The position numbers and the translations under genes were made by a program. Positions 1-6,294 of a stretch of DNA of 20,535 bases are shown piece after piece. Each line of letters opens with the position of its first letter. The first letter of the stretch is position 1. The notes under the pieces are model-generated. The model searched no databases. It worked only from the letters and a program-made list of their open reading frames with translations, and was not told the origin of the DNA. Origin of the DNA: a virus; IMG/VR virus record IMGVR_UViG_3300001750_000028, positions 2,339 to 22,873 of that record, one strand, 5' to 3'.

Positions 1-798
1 TTTCCAATGCCAGTGCGTGAACCTTCGACTGTATTGTTTCAATTATTAAATCTCTTAATCACTGCTGGAAAAGAACTTGCTGGCATGACAGAAATCCTTG
101 CAGGTAATTCACCTGGAGCAAATGTTCCGGCTGAAAGTGTGCTTGCATTAATCGAACAAGGGCTTCAAGTCTATTCAGCTATTCATAAGAGAATTTATCG
201 TGCTCAATATAAAGAATTCAATAAGTTGCGTCGTTTAAATGCTTTATATCTTGACCAGATGACTTATAGTACTGTATTAGATGATGAAGCTGCAAATATT
301 CAAGCTGATTTTGCTACAAATGATTTTGATATTATTCCTGTATCTGACCCGAATAATACTACTATGTTGCAACGACTAATGAAAGCAAAAGCTATGTTAG
401 AGTTGCGAGGTCAAGGATTAAATGACCAAGAAATCAATCGACGTTATTTACTCGCAATGGATATTAATGATATAGAAAAGATTATTCCAGATGAACAATC
501 AGAACAACCAGATCCAATAGAACAAATACAAGAGCAAAAGATGCAAGGTGATTTAGATGAATTATATGCAAAGATCGAAAAGTTGAAATCAGAAACTGCT
601 CTTAATTATGCCAAGATTGAAAGTGAATATCAAGGACATGAAAAAACATTGGCTGGAATTGTCAATGATGAAAGAAAAGTTGATATTAGTGAGGCACAAG
701 TAGTAAATCAAATTGAATTAGGTAGGAGTCAGCAATCAATTGGAAAAGCTCCAGAAGGGGTAACAGAAAGTACTATAAAAAGAGAATATGAAAAATAA
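1..798 (+). CDS. Portal protein, C-terminal part (5' partial)
   Basis: The frame is open from base 1, and the first Met (base 7) lies inside a conserved motif (PVREPSTVLFQLL), so this is the C-terminal ~265 residues of a longer protein. The segment from about residue 8 to 75 (FQLLNLLITAGKELAG, then ALIEQGLQVYSAIHKRIYRAQ) matches the helical stem and barrel region of P22-type portal proteins, the dodecameric ring through which DNA is packaged and ejected. Residues ~165-235 are Gln/Glu/Lys-rich and probably coiled coil, as in portal C-terminal tails. The position, upstream of GroES-like, scaffold and capsid genes, fits a head module. It ends at TAA 796-798, followed in the same frame by a relic of another gene. 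The family call is from memory of portal sequences; the catalytically relevant N-terminal two thirds is outside the window. Confidence 0.85.
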   Translation, partial: FPMPVREPSTVLFQLLNLLITAGKELAGMTEILAGNSPGANVPAESVLALIEQGLQVYSAIHKRIYRAQYKEFNKLRRLNALYLDQMTYSTVLDDEAANIQADFATNDFDIIPVSDPNNTTMLQRLMKAKAMLELRGQGLNDQEINRRYLLAMDINDIEKIIPDEQSEQPDPIEQIQEQKMQGDLDELYAKIEKLKSETALNYAKIESEYQGHEKTLAGIVNDERKVDISEAQVVNQIELGRSQQSIGKAPEGVTESTIKREYEK

Positions 799-861
799 CA
801 ATCAGGATGGTTTGCAACTCAAAGTGATATGTTAGCTGAAGATTGGATGATTATAGAATAG
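799..861 (+). pseudogene. C-terminal relic of a DUF2829/Tad2-like gene
   Basis: Directly after the portal TAA, and in the same frame, 20 sense codons run to a TAG at 859-861. They encode GWFATQSDMLAEDW near the end, which matches the C-terminal signature of DUF2829 (W-x-x-[ST]-x-x-D-[ML]-LA-x-DW). DUF2829 is the family of the Thoeris anti-defence protein Tad2, which sequesters the signalling molecule of the Thoeris system. The rest of the gene (normally roughly 70-100 residues) is absent. The only in-frame Met, at 829, would give a 10-residue peptide, so this is not a functional gene. Seen: the motif and missing N-terminus. Inferred: a deletion fused the portal 3' end to the tail of a Tad2-like gene. 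A short chance match is possible. Confidence 0.55.
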
Positions 862-868
862 GATAAAG

Positions 869-1090
869 ATGACAATTAGGACGAAAATGAAAGAATATCA
901 AGAAAGAGTTATTCAGGAGCAAAAAGAACTTGGTGAAAAGATTATTAAATTAACTACTTTTCTTATGTTTTTTGATTTACAAAATGCTGATATTGATATT
1001 GATAACTGGCAATTATTATATCATCAATTATCTGATATGTTAAGTTATAATCAAATCTTACAAAAAAGGGTTTATTTATTTACGCATTAA
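869..1090 (+). CDS. Small helical protein, crAss001_48-like
   Basis: A 73-residue protein with the pattern MKEYQERVIQEQKELGEKIIKL, then a Leu/Gln-rich second helix ending in Y-x-x-x-L-x-x-R. From memory this matches the small 'crAss001_48-related' family found in many phages, whose function is unknown. It is predicted to be two helices with no catalytic motif. Two starts are credible: ATG 869 (AGGA at 860-863) and ATG 887 (AGGA at 878-881). The second would begin MKEYQERV, the usual start of the family, so the true protein may be 67 residues. It sits directly after the Tad2-like relic and before the scaffold genes, so the pair looks like a small accessory islet behind the portal. Confidence 0.6.
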   Translation: MTIRTKMKEYQERVIQEQKELGEKIIKLTTFLMFFDLQNADIDIDNWQLLYHQLSDMLSYNQILQKRVYLFTH

Positions 1091-1105
1091 AGGAGGTTTT
1101 CAGTC

Positions 1106-1339
1106 ATGCTTTCAAAAGAATCTTTTGAAGAATGGAAAACGCACATAGTAACAATTGAGATTTATAAAGAAATTAAAAAAGCTAAACAGATATTGCAACA
1201 TAACATATCGGAAGGATTAACAATCGGACAATCTGCAGATATCACGCATGGCTTAACAAATAAAGCAATTGGCCAAATAGAAGGACTTAATCAATTATTG
1301 AACATTACTTACGAGGATGAAGAATCTACATTAGAATAA
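1106..1339 (+). CDS. Small phage protein of unknown function, head region
   Basis: A 77-residue protein preceded by a strong AAAGGAGG (1089-1096), 9 bases from the ATG. The N-terminus (MLSKESFEEWKTH) and the middle (NKAIGQIEGLNQLLNI) recall small helical proteins encoded between portal and scaffold genes in other phages, often with an AIGxIxGLxxLL segment. It is acidic at the C-terminus (YEDEESTLE). No enzyme motif, signal peptide or membrane segment is visible. The very good ribosome site suggests it is made in quantity, and its location suggests a head-assembly role, but both are inferences. No function can be assigned. Confidence 0.7.
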   Translation: MLSKESFEEWKTHIVTIEIYKEIKKAKQILQHNISEGLTIGQSADITHGLTNKAIGQIEGLNQLLNITYEDEESTLE

Positions 1340-1351
1340 GGAAGGTAATTT

Positions 1352-1672
1352 ATGAAAAAAGTTAATAAATCAGGCATAATCCCAACTGGTGGTCATATCC
1401 TAGTATTACCAGACAAGGTTAAGGAAAAAACTTCTGGTGGAATTTTTGTTCCAGTGACAGTTCGTGACAAAGAACAAGCAGCAGCGACTTCTGGAAGAGT
1501 TATATCTATTGGAACTTCTGCCTGGAAAGATCTTGACAATGGTGAGCCATGGGCTATGGTTAGTGAACGAGTAAGTTATGCTCGTTATGCTGGTGTTGTC
1601 ATGAAAGGCAATGATGATGTTGATTATGTTTTAATTAATGATAATGATGTTTTAGCAATATTATTGGATTAA
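1352..1672 (+). CDS. GroES-like co-chaperonin (Cpn10 fold)
   Basis: This 106-residue protein has the Cpn10 core: IIPTGGHILVLPDKVKEKTSGGIFVP at residues 9-34 (in two pieces, IIPTGGHILVLPDKV and KEKTSGGIFVP), then a loop, SGRVISIGTSAWKD, and a C-terminal strand with YVLINDNDVLAILL. That is the order expected for GroES: N-terminal strand, mobile loop with GGI, roof, and a closing C-terminal strand. Phage GroES analogues such as T4 gp31 partner with host GroEL to fold the major capsid protein, and this gene sits between portal and scaffold/capsid, as expected for that role. The GGIFVP segment would be the GroEL-contacting mobile loop. No GroEL gene is in the window, so the host chaperonin would be used. 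The start has AAGGAAGG just upstream. Confidence 0.88.
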   Translation: MKKVNKSGIIPTGGHILVLPDKVKEKTSGGIFVPVTVRDKEQAAATSGRVISIGTSAWKDLDNGEPWAMVSERVSYARYAGVVMKGNDDVDYVLINDNDVLAILLD

Positions 1673-1682
1673 AGGAGTTATT

Positions 1683-2642
1683 ATGCCAGAGGAATTTATT
1701 GAAGATATATTAGCTGAAACAAAACCAATTGAAGATTCAGAAGATCCAGAAGATTCAGAAGATTTGAATAGTCCTAATGAAGAAACAATTGATAATAAGA
1801 CTGAAGTTAGTACTGGTGATGAAAATACTGATAATAAGTCTGATGATGTGCCTGAAGTAACTATTGAAGATTTAGCAACTCAAATTGGTTGGAATGCCAA
1901 TTATAAGGGTAAAGAATCTATTGATGCAGCTACTTATATTTTAAAATCCCGTGAAATTCAAGATACAATGAAAGGGCATAATACAGATCTCAAGACTCAA
2001 TTGTCTGATGTAAAAAATTCTATTAATGATTTAAAAGAGCATAACAAAAGAGTTTATCAAACTGAAATAACACGTATGCAGACTGAATTAGACTCTCTTA
2101 AAAAACAAAAACGTGCTGCTGTTGAAGTTGCCGATGTCCCTAAAGTTGATGAACTTGATAAACAAATTGATGATCTTCAAAAAGATTTAAATCTGCCAGA
2201 ACCAAAAAATACATCTTCGTCAAATCCAGTATTTGATGAATGGGTGAAAGATAACCAATGGTATTTAACTGATTCTGAAATGGCTACATATGCTGAAACT
2301 GTAGCAGATCAATATAAAGGTGCTCCCGCAGATAAGATATATAAAGTAGTTAGGCAAAAAGTAATGGAAATCTTTCCTGAAAATTTTGAAGATAAAGAAT
2401 CTAAGCAATCCAAACAATCTGATCAATCAAAAGACGGAGAAAATCTTCAATCAAATAATGTTAAACCTATTGGACCGAAAAGTCCAGTTGAAGCAGCAAA
2501 GAATAATAAAGTTGCATCAACCTTTACTAAGGCCGATCTTACTCCAGAACAGACTACTATTATGAATCAATTTACAAAACTTGGAGTAATGACTGAAGAA
2601 CAATATATCAAGGATATTCTAAAGATGCAGGGGGAAGGTTAA
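1683..2642 (+). CDS. Capsid scaffold protein
   Basis: A 319-residue, very acidic and low-complexity protein. Residues ~1-55 are an Asp/Glu-rich tail with repeated EDSEDPEDSED. Residues ~60-90 contain GWNANYKGKESIDAATYILKSRE, and ~95-165 form a heptad-rich coiled coil (LKTQLSDVKNSINDLKEHN and onward). A conserved-looking FDEWVKDNQWYLTDSEMATYA segment lies near 182-202, and the C-terminus has TPEQTTIMNQFTKLGVMTEEQYI. This mix of acidic N-terminus, long coiled coil and short conserved C-terminus is typical of phage scaffold proteins, which guide procapsid assembly and then leave. Position two genes upstream of the decoration and capsid genes supports it. No protease active site is visible. Confidence 0.75.
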   Translation: MPEEFIEDILAETKPIEDSEDPEDSEDLNSPNEETIDNKTEVSTGDENTDNKSDDVPEVTIEDLATQIGWNANYKGKESIDAATYILKSREIQDTMKGHNTDLKTQLSDVKNSINDLKEHNKRVYQTEITRMQTELDSLKKQKRAAVEVADVPKVDELDKQIDDLQKDLNLPEPKNTSSSNPVFDEWVKDNQWYLTDSEMATYAETVADQYKGAPADKIYKVVRQKVMEIFPENFEDKESKQSKQSDQSKDGENLQSNNVKPIGPKSPVEAAKNNKVASTFTKADLTPEQTTIMNQFTKLGVMTEEQYIKDILKMQGEG

Positions 2643-2644
2643 AA

Positions 2645-3082
2645 ATGCCAGATAATAAAGAAAAGTTGGCAGATAATAAAGAGAAGGTTGATCTTACAAA
2701 AGTTAACAAAGATCAATCGAGAAAAAGAATACCTTTAGGAACACGAAATATCTTAACTGCACCGAAAAAAGCTGGTTTCGTGCGCCGATTTGTTAATGAT
2801 AAAGGTGATAGACTCCAACAATTTATAAACGCTGGATATGCAGTTGTTAAGGAAGATATTATGGTTGGTGATCCTCAGGCTGGAAAACCAAAACAACTCG
2901 GAAACAGTGTAAGTGCTCAAGGAGATGGTCAGCGAAAAGTTCTTATGGAAATTCCTGAGAAATATTACGAAGAAGACAATAAAAATGCACAGGATAAAAT
3001 TACAAGTGTTGAAAATGAGTTGCGAAGAAACTTGGTAAATCCTGGTGTTGATGGTCTTCATGGAAAAGTACAAATTTCTTAA
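2645..3082 (+). CDS. Head-associated basic/acidic small protein, unknown function
   Basis: A 145-residue soluble protein starting 3 bases after the scaffold stop, so probably translationally coupled. Residues ~1-25 are Lys/Asp-rich and likely disordered. A well-formed block follows: RIPLGTRNILTAPKKAGFVRR, then FVNDKGDRLQQFINAGYAVV, and later VLMEIPEKYYEEDNKNAQDKI with a helical end and GLHGKVQIS at the terminus. I recognise this block from proteins encoded just upstream of capsid genes in podovirus-like and related phages, where it is annotated only as structural or hypothetical. A minor head or scaffold-partner role is inferred from position. No enzyme motif was seen. Confidence 0.7.
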   Translation: MPDNKEKLADNKEKVDLTKVNKDQSRKRIPLGTRNILTAPKKAGFVRRFVNDKGDRLQQFINAGYAVVKEDIMVGDPQAGKPKQLGNSVSAQGDGQRKVLMEIPEKYYEEDNKNAQDKITSVENELRRNLVNPGVDGLHGKVQIS

Positions 3083-3107
3083 TTTTTTTATTTTAATGAG
3101 GTGACTT

Positions 3108-3695
3108 ATGTCAAATCTTGATATACCGGCTGGATTTAAACCAGTCAAAAATTTAAATGGTTCTCCCTGGAATGGGAAACCTAATGTTTATTATATTCCA
3201 GTTGGGAATACCGCAACACTCTTTATTGGTGATGCTGTTAAAAGTGGTGGTGCAGCAGATGCTACTGGAATGTATCCAACTGTGACAAAAATCGCTGCTG
3301 GTAACGCTATTCGTGGTGTTATTATCGGCTTTGGTCTCGATCCATATATTATGGTAAATCCAGATAACTTAAATATGAAATATTGTCCCGCCGCTACAGC
3401 AATGTATTGCCTGGTTGTGGATGACCCGGATGTAATTTTTGAAGTGCAAGAAGATAGTGTTGGTGGTGCTATTGCCGCAGAATCTGTAGGACTATCTGTT
3501 GATGTGACAGTCCCTACTGGATCTACTACGACCGGCAAGAGTGCAATGGAACTTGATTCCAGCGGTGTTGTTGCTACTGTTGCACAATGTAAAATTCTTC
3601 GTGCAGTTAATCGGCCAGATAATGAGCTTGGTAACAATTGTAAATGGGAAGTACTCATTCGTGAACACGAAATGCTCTTGGCCACTGGTGTTTAA
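3108..3695 (+). CDS. Capsid decoration-like protein
   Basis: This 195-residue protein has a GAGGTGA site upstream. It begins IPAGFKPVKNLNGSPWNGKPNVYYIP and continues with Gly/Ala/Val-rich beta segments (TLFIGDAVKSGGAAD, AIRGVIIGFGLD). That start (AGFxPVxxLxGxPxNG) and the 'FxGDxVxxxG' element recur in phage proteins encoded immediately upstream of, or next to, major capsid genes, usually called decoration or head-fibre proteins. An all-beta fold is predicted. Adjacent to the major capsid gene 28 bases downstream, it probably binds the outside of the capsid. The specific role is inferred; no carbohydrate-binding or enzymatic motif is evident. Confidence 0.65.
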   Translation: MSNLDIPAGFKPVKNLNGSPWNGKPNVYYIPVGNTATLFIGDAVKSGGAADATGMYPTVTKIAAGNAIRGVIIGFGLDPYIMVNPDNLNMKYCPAATAMYCLVVDDPDVIFEVQEDSVGGAIAAESVGLSVDVTVPTGSTTTGKSAMELDSSGVVATVAQCKILRAVNRPDNELGNNCKWEVLIREHEMLLATGV

Positions 3696-3709
3696 TTATC
3701 GTATCAATT

Positions 3710-3717
3710 AAGGAGGT
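3710..3717 (+). promoter_or_regulatory. Strong ribosome site that sets the capsid start
   Basis: AAGGAGGT lies 6 bases before ATG 3724. A TTG at 3721 directly precedes that ATG, but it would sit too close to the site, so translation should start at 3724 (MGIISTSNF). The near-perfect anti-16S match fits a highly expressed capsid gene. Confidence 0.8.
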
Positions 3718-3723
3718 GTCTTG

Positions 3724-4644
3724 ATGGGCATTATCTCAACAAGTAATTTTGCAAAAGATCTCGTCCCAGGTGTAAAAACTTGGTTTGGGCAAAAGTATAA
3801 AGAATATCCAATTGAGTATTTGGATATTTTTGAAAAAGTAAACTCTACTCGGGCTTTTGAAGAAGAAGCTGGTATTACTGGTTTTGGTCTTGCAGCTATA
3901 AAAACTGAGGGTAATGGAATTGCCTATGATTCTCAGGAACAGGGTTTTGTTTCTCGGTATACTCATATTACTTATGGTCTGGGTTTTATTATCACTCGTG
4001 AGATGTATGAAGATGGTATTGCTGTTACTATTGCGTTACGGCGAGCAAATGCTTTAGCTTTTTCAATCCGGCAGACTAAAGAAATCATTGGTGCTAATGT
4101 ACTTAATCGAGCATTTAACTCTGCCTATACTATGGGAACTAATTCTGATAATATAGAGCTATGTTCTGATGCTCATCCAAATAAATCTGGTGGTACGTGG
4201 CGTAATGAGCTTTCAACGGCTGCTGATTTAAGTGAAGATGCATTAGAACAGGCATGTATTGATATTGCTGGATTTACAACTGATCGTGGTCTTACAATTG
4301 CGATTATGCCTCAGCAGTTGATCATTCCGCCTAATTTGGAATTTGATGCTTTTCGTATTTTGGAATCTATTGGACAGTCACATACTGATCTTAACGCCAT
4401 CAATGCTCTTCGGGCTTCTAAGAAGTTTCCAAAAGGTGTTGCTGTAAATCATTATCTTACAGACAATGATGCATGGTTTATCAAAACTAATTGTCCTGAC
4501 GGCCTAAAATACATGAATCGTCGGGCTGATTCTTTTGGAACTGAGCAGGATTTTGATACTGAAAATGCTAAGTTTAAAGCCACATTTCGAGGTAGTTTTG
4601 GTTGGTCTGATCCAAGAGGAATCTTTGGTTCACCTGGAGCGTAA
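3724..4644 (+). CDS. Major capsid protein (HK97-like fold expected)
   Basis: A 306-residue protein with one of the best ribosome sites in the window. Sequence features fit a capsid subunit: an N-terminal FAKDLVPGVKTWFGQKYKEY, then FEKVNSTRAFEEEAGITGFGLA, TYGLGFIITREMYEDG, an ADLSEDALEQACIDI helix, and AIMPQQLIIPPNLEFDAFRIL followed by WFIKTNCPDGLKYMNRR and a C-terminal RGSFGWSDPRGIFGSPG. The 'ytlGfxiTrEmyeD' and 'xxPxxLivPpxLexxA' elements recur in HK97-fold capsid proteins of the Mu-like and podovirus groups. It lies after the scaffold and decoration genes and is followed by a structured non-coding gap, as is usual for the most expressed phage gene. The HK97 fold itself is inferred, not seen. 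A possible TTG start at 3721 would add one residue. Confidence 0.85.
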   Translation: MGIISTSNFAKDLVPGVKTWFGQKYKEYPIEYLDIFEKVNSTRAFEEEAGITGFGLAAIKTEGNGIAYDSQEQGFVSRYTHITYGLGFIITREMYEDGIAVTIALRRANALAFSIRQTKEIIGANVLNRAFNSAYTMGTNSDNIELCSDAHPNKSGGTWRNELSTAADLSEDALEQACIDIAGFTTDRGLTIAIMPQQLIIPPNLEFDAFRILESIGQSHTDLNAINALRASKKFPKGVAVNHYLTDNDAWFIKTNCPDGLKYMNRRADSFGTEQDFDTENAKFKATFRGSFGWSDPRGIFGSPGA

Positions 4645-4650
4645 TGATTT

Positions 4651-4678
4651 AATTGTCGTTCATAAATGAACGTCAATT
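4651..4678 (+). repeat. Inverted repeat after the capsid gene
   Basis: The arms AATTGTCGTTCAT (4651-4663) and ATGAACGTCAATT (4666-4678) are complementary over 13 positions with one mismatch, separated by 2 bases, so the RNA would open the last pairs to form a small loop. It begins 6 bases after the capsid stop. No T-tract follows on the plus strand, so it is not a classic Rho-independent terminator; a role in mRNA 3'-end protection or partial termination is inferred. Confidence 0.6.
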
Positions 4679-4691
4679 ATAAAGAGCTAAC

Positions 4692-4752
4692 TTGTTTATC
4701 AGAACAGGAGTTTTTTCCTTTTTTCTCCTTTTCCCTCTTGTTCTGATAAATA
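4692..4752 (+). terminator. Long hairpin with an all-pyrimidine loop, possible terminator or processing site
   Basis: The arms TTTATCAGAACA (4695-4706) and TGTTCTGATAAA (4739-4750) form 12 perfect base pairs. A G-T wobble (4707 with 4738) and GAG-CTC (4708-4710 with 4735-4737) extend the stem to 16. The 24-base loop (4711-4734) consists only of T and C, and the pyrimidine run reaches 4739. The location directly after the major capsid gene suggests partial termination or protection of its mRNA. The T-run is inside the loop rather than after the stem, so this is not a standard terminator; an origin or protein-binding site is an alternative. Together with the repeat at 4651 it fills most of the 4645-4798 gap, in which I see no gene. 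Confidence 0.5.
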
Positions 4753-4798
4753 ACTCAAAACTAAGTTTATTACATTAAATTTCTTATCGAGGTAACAG

Positions 4799-5110
4799 AT
4801 GGGATATGATTATCAAACAGCGAGTCTTACTGCACAGAATACTTTTACAGATTGGTTAGCCACACCTAAAAAATCTCAGGGCGGTGCTGGTTACATAGAT
4901 CTTGCTATCACTGGAACATGGGAAGGGACAATAACTGTTCAGAAACGATATGATCGGGGTGGGGTATATACAGACCCGATAGATGTCAAAGAATATACTG
5001 AAAATGTGGCAGAGCTTATTGAAGATCACGTTTGGAAAGTTGAATATAGAATTGGTTTTAAGACAGGAGATTTTACGTCAGGAACTGCTATTGTGAGATT
5101 GGATAGATAA
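4799..5110 (+). CDS. Small beta-sandwich virion-type protein
   Basis: A 103-residue protein with a GAGGTAA ribosome site. It reads as a single beta-sandwich: FTDWLATPKKSQGGAGYIDLAI, GTWEGTITVQKRYDRGGVYTD, then EYTENVAELIEDHVWKVEYR and IGFKTGDFTSGTAIVRLDR. The 'GTWxGTxTxQkrxDxGxxYxD' and 'YRIGxKTGDxTSGTxxVRL' elements are familiar from small phage structural proteins encoded after capsid genes. It could coat the head or sit on a fibre; the role is not known. The stop codon shares a base with the ATG of the next gene (TAATG at 5108-5112), so the two are translationally coupled. Confidence 0.65.
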   Translation: MGYDYQTASLTAQNTFTDWLATPKKSQGGAGYIDLAITGTWEGTITVQKRYDRGGVYTDPIDVKEYTENVAELIEDHVWKVEYRIGFKTGDFTSGTAIVRLDR

Positions 5111-5787
5111 TGATACGATCACATATTAGAAATCATATCAGAAAACATATTTACAGTCATATGAACAAATATGAAGAGGTTGAAGATGACGGTCTGTTCC
5201 ATTTCACCAACACTGGTGCAACATTATCGCCTTACATCGAGGTTGCTGGAACGCCAGATATTCTTTGGACTTGGGCAGATGGTACGACAGACAATAAAGC
5301 CAATCCTGATGATGTTACTTGTATTGGCGATAATACTTTATCTGTCAGCGACTGGGATGCCGTAACAGTTTTCGATTTTAGGGATCAACATTTAACCGGC
5401 GAGCTTGTTACAAAAGAATGGCCTGAAGCTACAAAAATATATTTTCATATAAATAGTTATTTAGGTAATATACAAATATTTCCCTGGATAAAAGCAGAAC
5501 GAATAAGTTTTCGTGATAATGATTTTACGAGCATATCTGGCAGTCTTCAAACACAAATTAAAATGATACTTTGTTATTTTAATAATAACGCTATTTCTTT
5601 ATCCGCCCAAATCGACAAAGCCATGTCTGATCTTGTGGTCAACGCTGGCGCCGCTGGCAGAACAGCAGTTTGCAATGTTAATTTTTCAGGTATTAATATG
5701 TCCGGCCCAACATCAGCCGGAACAGTAAATAAAGATATTCTGGTCAATACATATAGTTGGACAGTAACTTTAAATCCTGAGGTATAA
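5110..5787 (+). CDS. LRR-like phage surface protein, function unknown
   Basis: A 225-residue protein coupled to the previous gene. Residues 4-18 show a strict 4-residue period of H-[IM] (SHIRNHIRKHIYSHM), basic and probably helical. Then a beta domain begins (FHFTNTGATLSPYIEVAGTPDILWTWADGTT). Residues ~75-185 have leucine-rich-repeat-like spacing, with strand/turn units such as VTVFDFRDQHLTGEL, ERISFRDNDFTSIS and MILCYFNNNAISLS. LRR-like phage proteins are often surface-exposed adhesion or decoration proteins; that is inference. An internal ATG at 5161 would remove the His-rich start, but it has no ribosome site, so 5110 is preferred. No signal peptide is present, so it is presumably a virion component. 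Confidence 0.55.
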   Translation: MIRSHIRNHIRKHIYSHMNKYEEVEDDGLFHFTNTGATLSPYIEVAGTPDILWTWADGTTDNKANPDDVTCIGDNTLSVSDWDAVTVFDFRDQHLTGELVTKEWPEATKIYFHINSYLGNIQIFPWIKAERISFRDNDFTSISGSLQTQIKMILCYFNNNAISLSAQIDKAMSDLVVNAGAAGRTAVCNVNFSGINMSGPTSAGTVNKDILVNTYSWTVTLNPEV

Positions 5788-6129
5788 ATGATAAAGCTTA
5801 AAGAAAAGAAATTTAGAATTGAAACAGATGCAGATGCTAAAAAGCATCCAGCATTTCCCAAAGAAGATACAATCTACAATCCATTAACAAGAGAGTTTAT
5901 CATCAAGCAAAAGAAAATCTCCGGTAAAGATTGGCGCTTAGTCCATAATGGCAAAAAAGTCATTGATCTCATAGAAGGCAAGGGGATAACTTATACTCTT
6001 GAGAAATGTGTAGAATTTAAAACCAGGGTAGAGGCTTTGAAAGAAATTAAGATATTGAATTTAGATACTAAGGAATTTGAGATATTGAATTTAGATTCTA
6101 AAGACCTTGAAGGAATGGTAATATCATGA
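5788..6129 (+). CDS. Hypothetical protein with C-terminal tandem repeat
   Basis: A 113-residue, Lys-rich protein with GAGGT before the ATG, starting directly after the preceding stop. The N-terminal ~65 residues (FRIETDADAKKHPAFPKED, then YNPLTREFIIKQKKISGKDWRLV) look like a small beta domain. The C-terminus contains a 10-residue duplication (ILNLDTKEFE / ILNLDSKDLE) from a 30-bp tandem DNA repeat. Its stop overlaps the ATG of the lipoprotein gene (ATGA at 6126-6129), linking it to the envelope genes that follow. I do not recognise the family; no enzymatic motif is visible. Confidence 0.6.
   Translation: MIKLKEKKFRIETDADAKKHPAFPKEDTIYNPLTREFIIKQKKISGKDWRLVHNGKKVIDLIEGKGITYTLEKCVEFKTRVEALKEIKILNLDTKEFEILNLDSKDLEGMVIS
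6051..6110 (+). repeat. Two-copy 30-bp tandem repeat inside a gene
   Basis: Bases 6051-6080 and 6081-6110 are adjacent 30-bp copies that differ at 4 positions. Because 30 is a multiple of 3, the duplication is in frame and adds ten residues to the C-terminus of the encoded protein. The four differences suggest it is not brand-new. Confidence 0.85.
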
Positions 6130-6293
6130 AGAGAATTATTATCCTTGTATGTCTTTTCCTATCTGGTTGTACATATAATGTGAGCTTGGTAAATGGGAAT
6201 AAGAACGAAACAGGTGTGAATGCACCTGTAGATAAAAATATTCCTGTCTCAACTGATATTAAAGTTCCAGCTTCAATGGTTGGAGGTTTGTAA
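6126..6293 (+). CDS. Small lipoprotein, possible outer spanin-like protein
   Basis: A 55-residue protein. Its start is set by AGGAA at 6111-6115 and the ATGA overlap with the upstream gene. It begins MKRIIILVCLFLSGC: two basic residues, a hydrophobic stretch and a lipobox LSGC with Cys15 as the expected lipidation site, giving a mature peptide of about 41 residues. The mature part is polar (NKNETGVNAPVDKNIPVS). Small phage lipoproteins next to a short membrane protein and a peptidoglycan-type hydrolase are often outer-membrane spanin subunits (Rz1-like), which complete lysis of Gram-negative hosts. However, it is not Pro-rich and no Rz-like inner subunit is evident, so a different envelope role, such as surface exclusion, is equally possible. 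Confidence 0.7.
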   Translation: MKRIIILVCLFLSGCTYNVSLVNGNKNETGVNAPVDKNIPVSTDIKVPASMVGGL

Positions 6294-6294
6294 G

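Noticed and set aside
1740-1775. Short GAAGATTCAGAAGATCC-type repeat in the scaffold gene as a separate repeat element
   Set aside because: It simply encodes the acidic EDSED tail of the scaffold and is low-complexity coding sequence.
2753-3148. 131-codon open frame on the complementary strand over the scaffold-decoration junction
   Set aside because: It overlaps two well-supported plus-strand genes, has Ile/Phe/Asn-rich composition and no recognisable domain; AT-rich antisense noise.
3191-3685. 164-codon open frame on the complementary strand of the decoration-like gene
   Set aside because: Fully embedded in a gene with a good ribosome site and conserved-type sequence; Ser/Thr/Pro-rich translation is the usual shadow of a Gly/Ala/Val-rich gene.
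4738-4780. Possible sigma-70 promoter (TTGTTC and later AT-rich boxes) before the gene at 4799
   Set aside because: The -35-like box lies inside the hairpin arm and no -10 box sits at 16-18 bases; AT-rich sequence gives such matches by chance.
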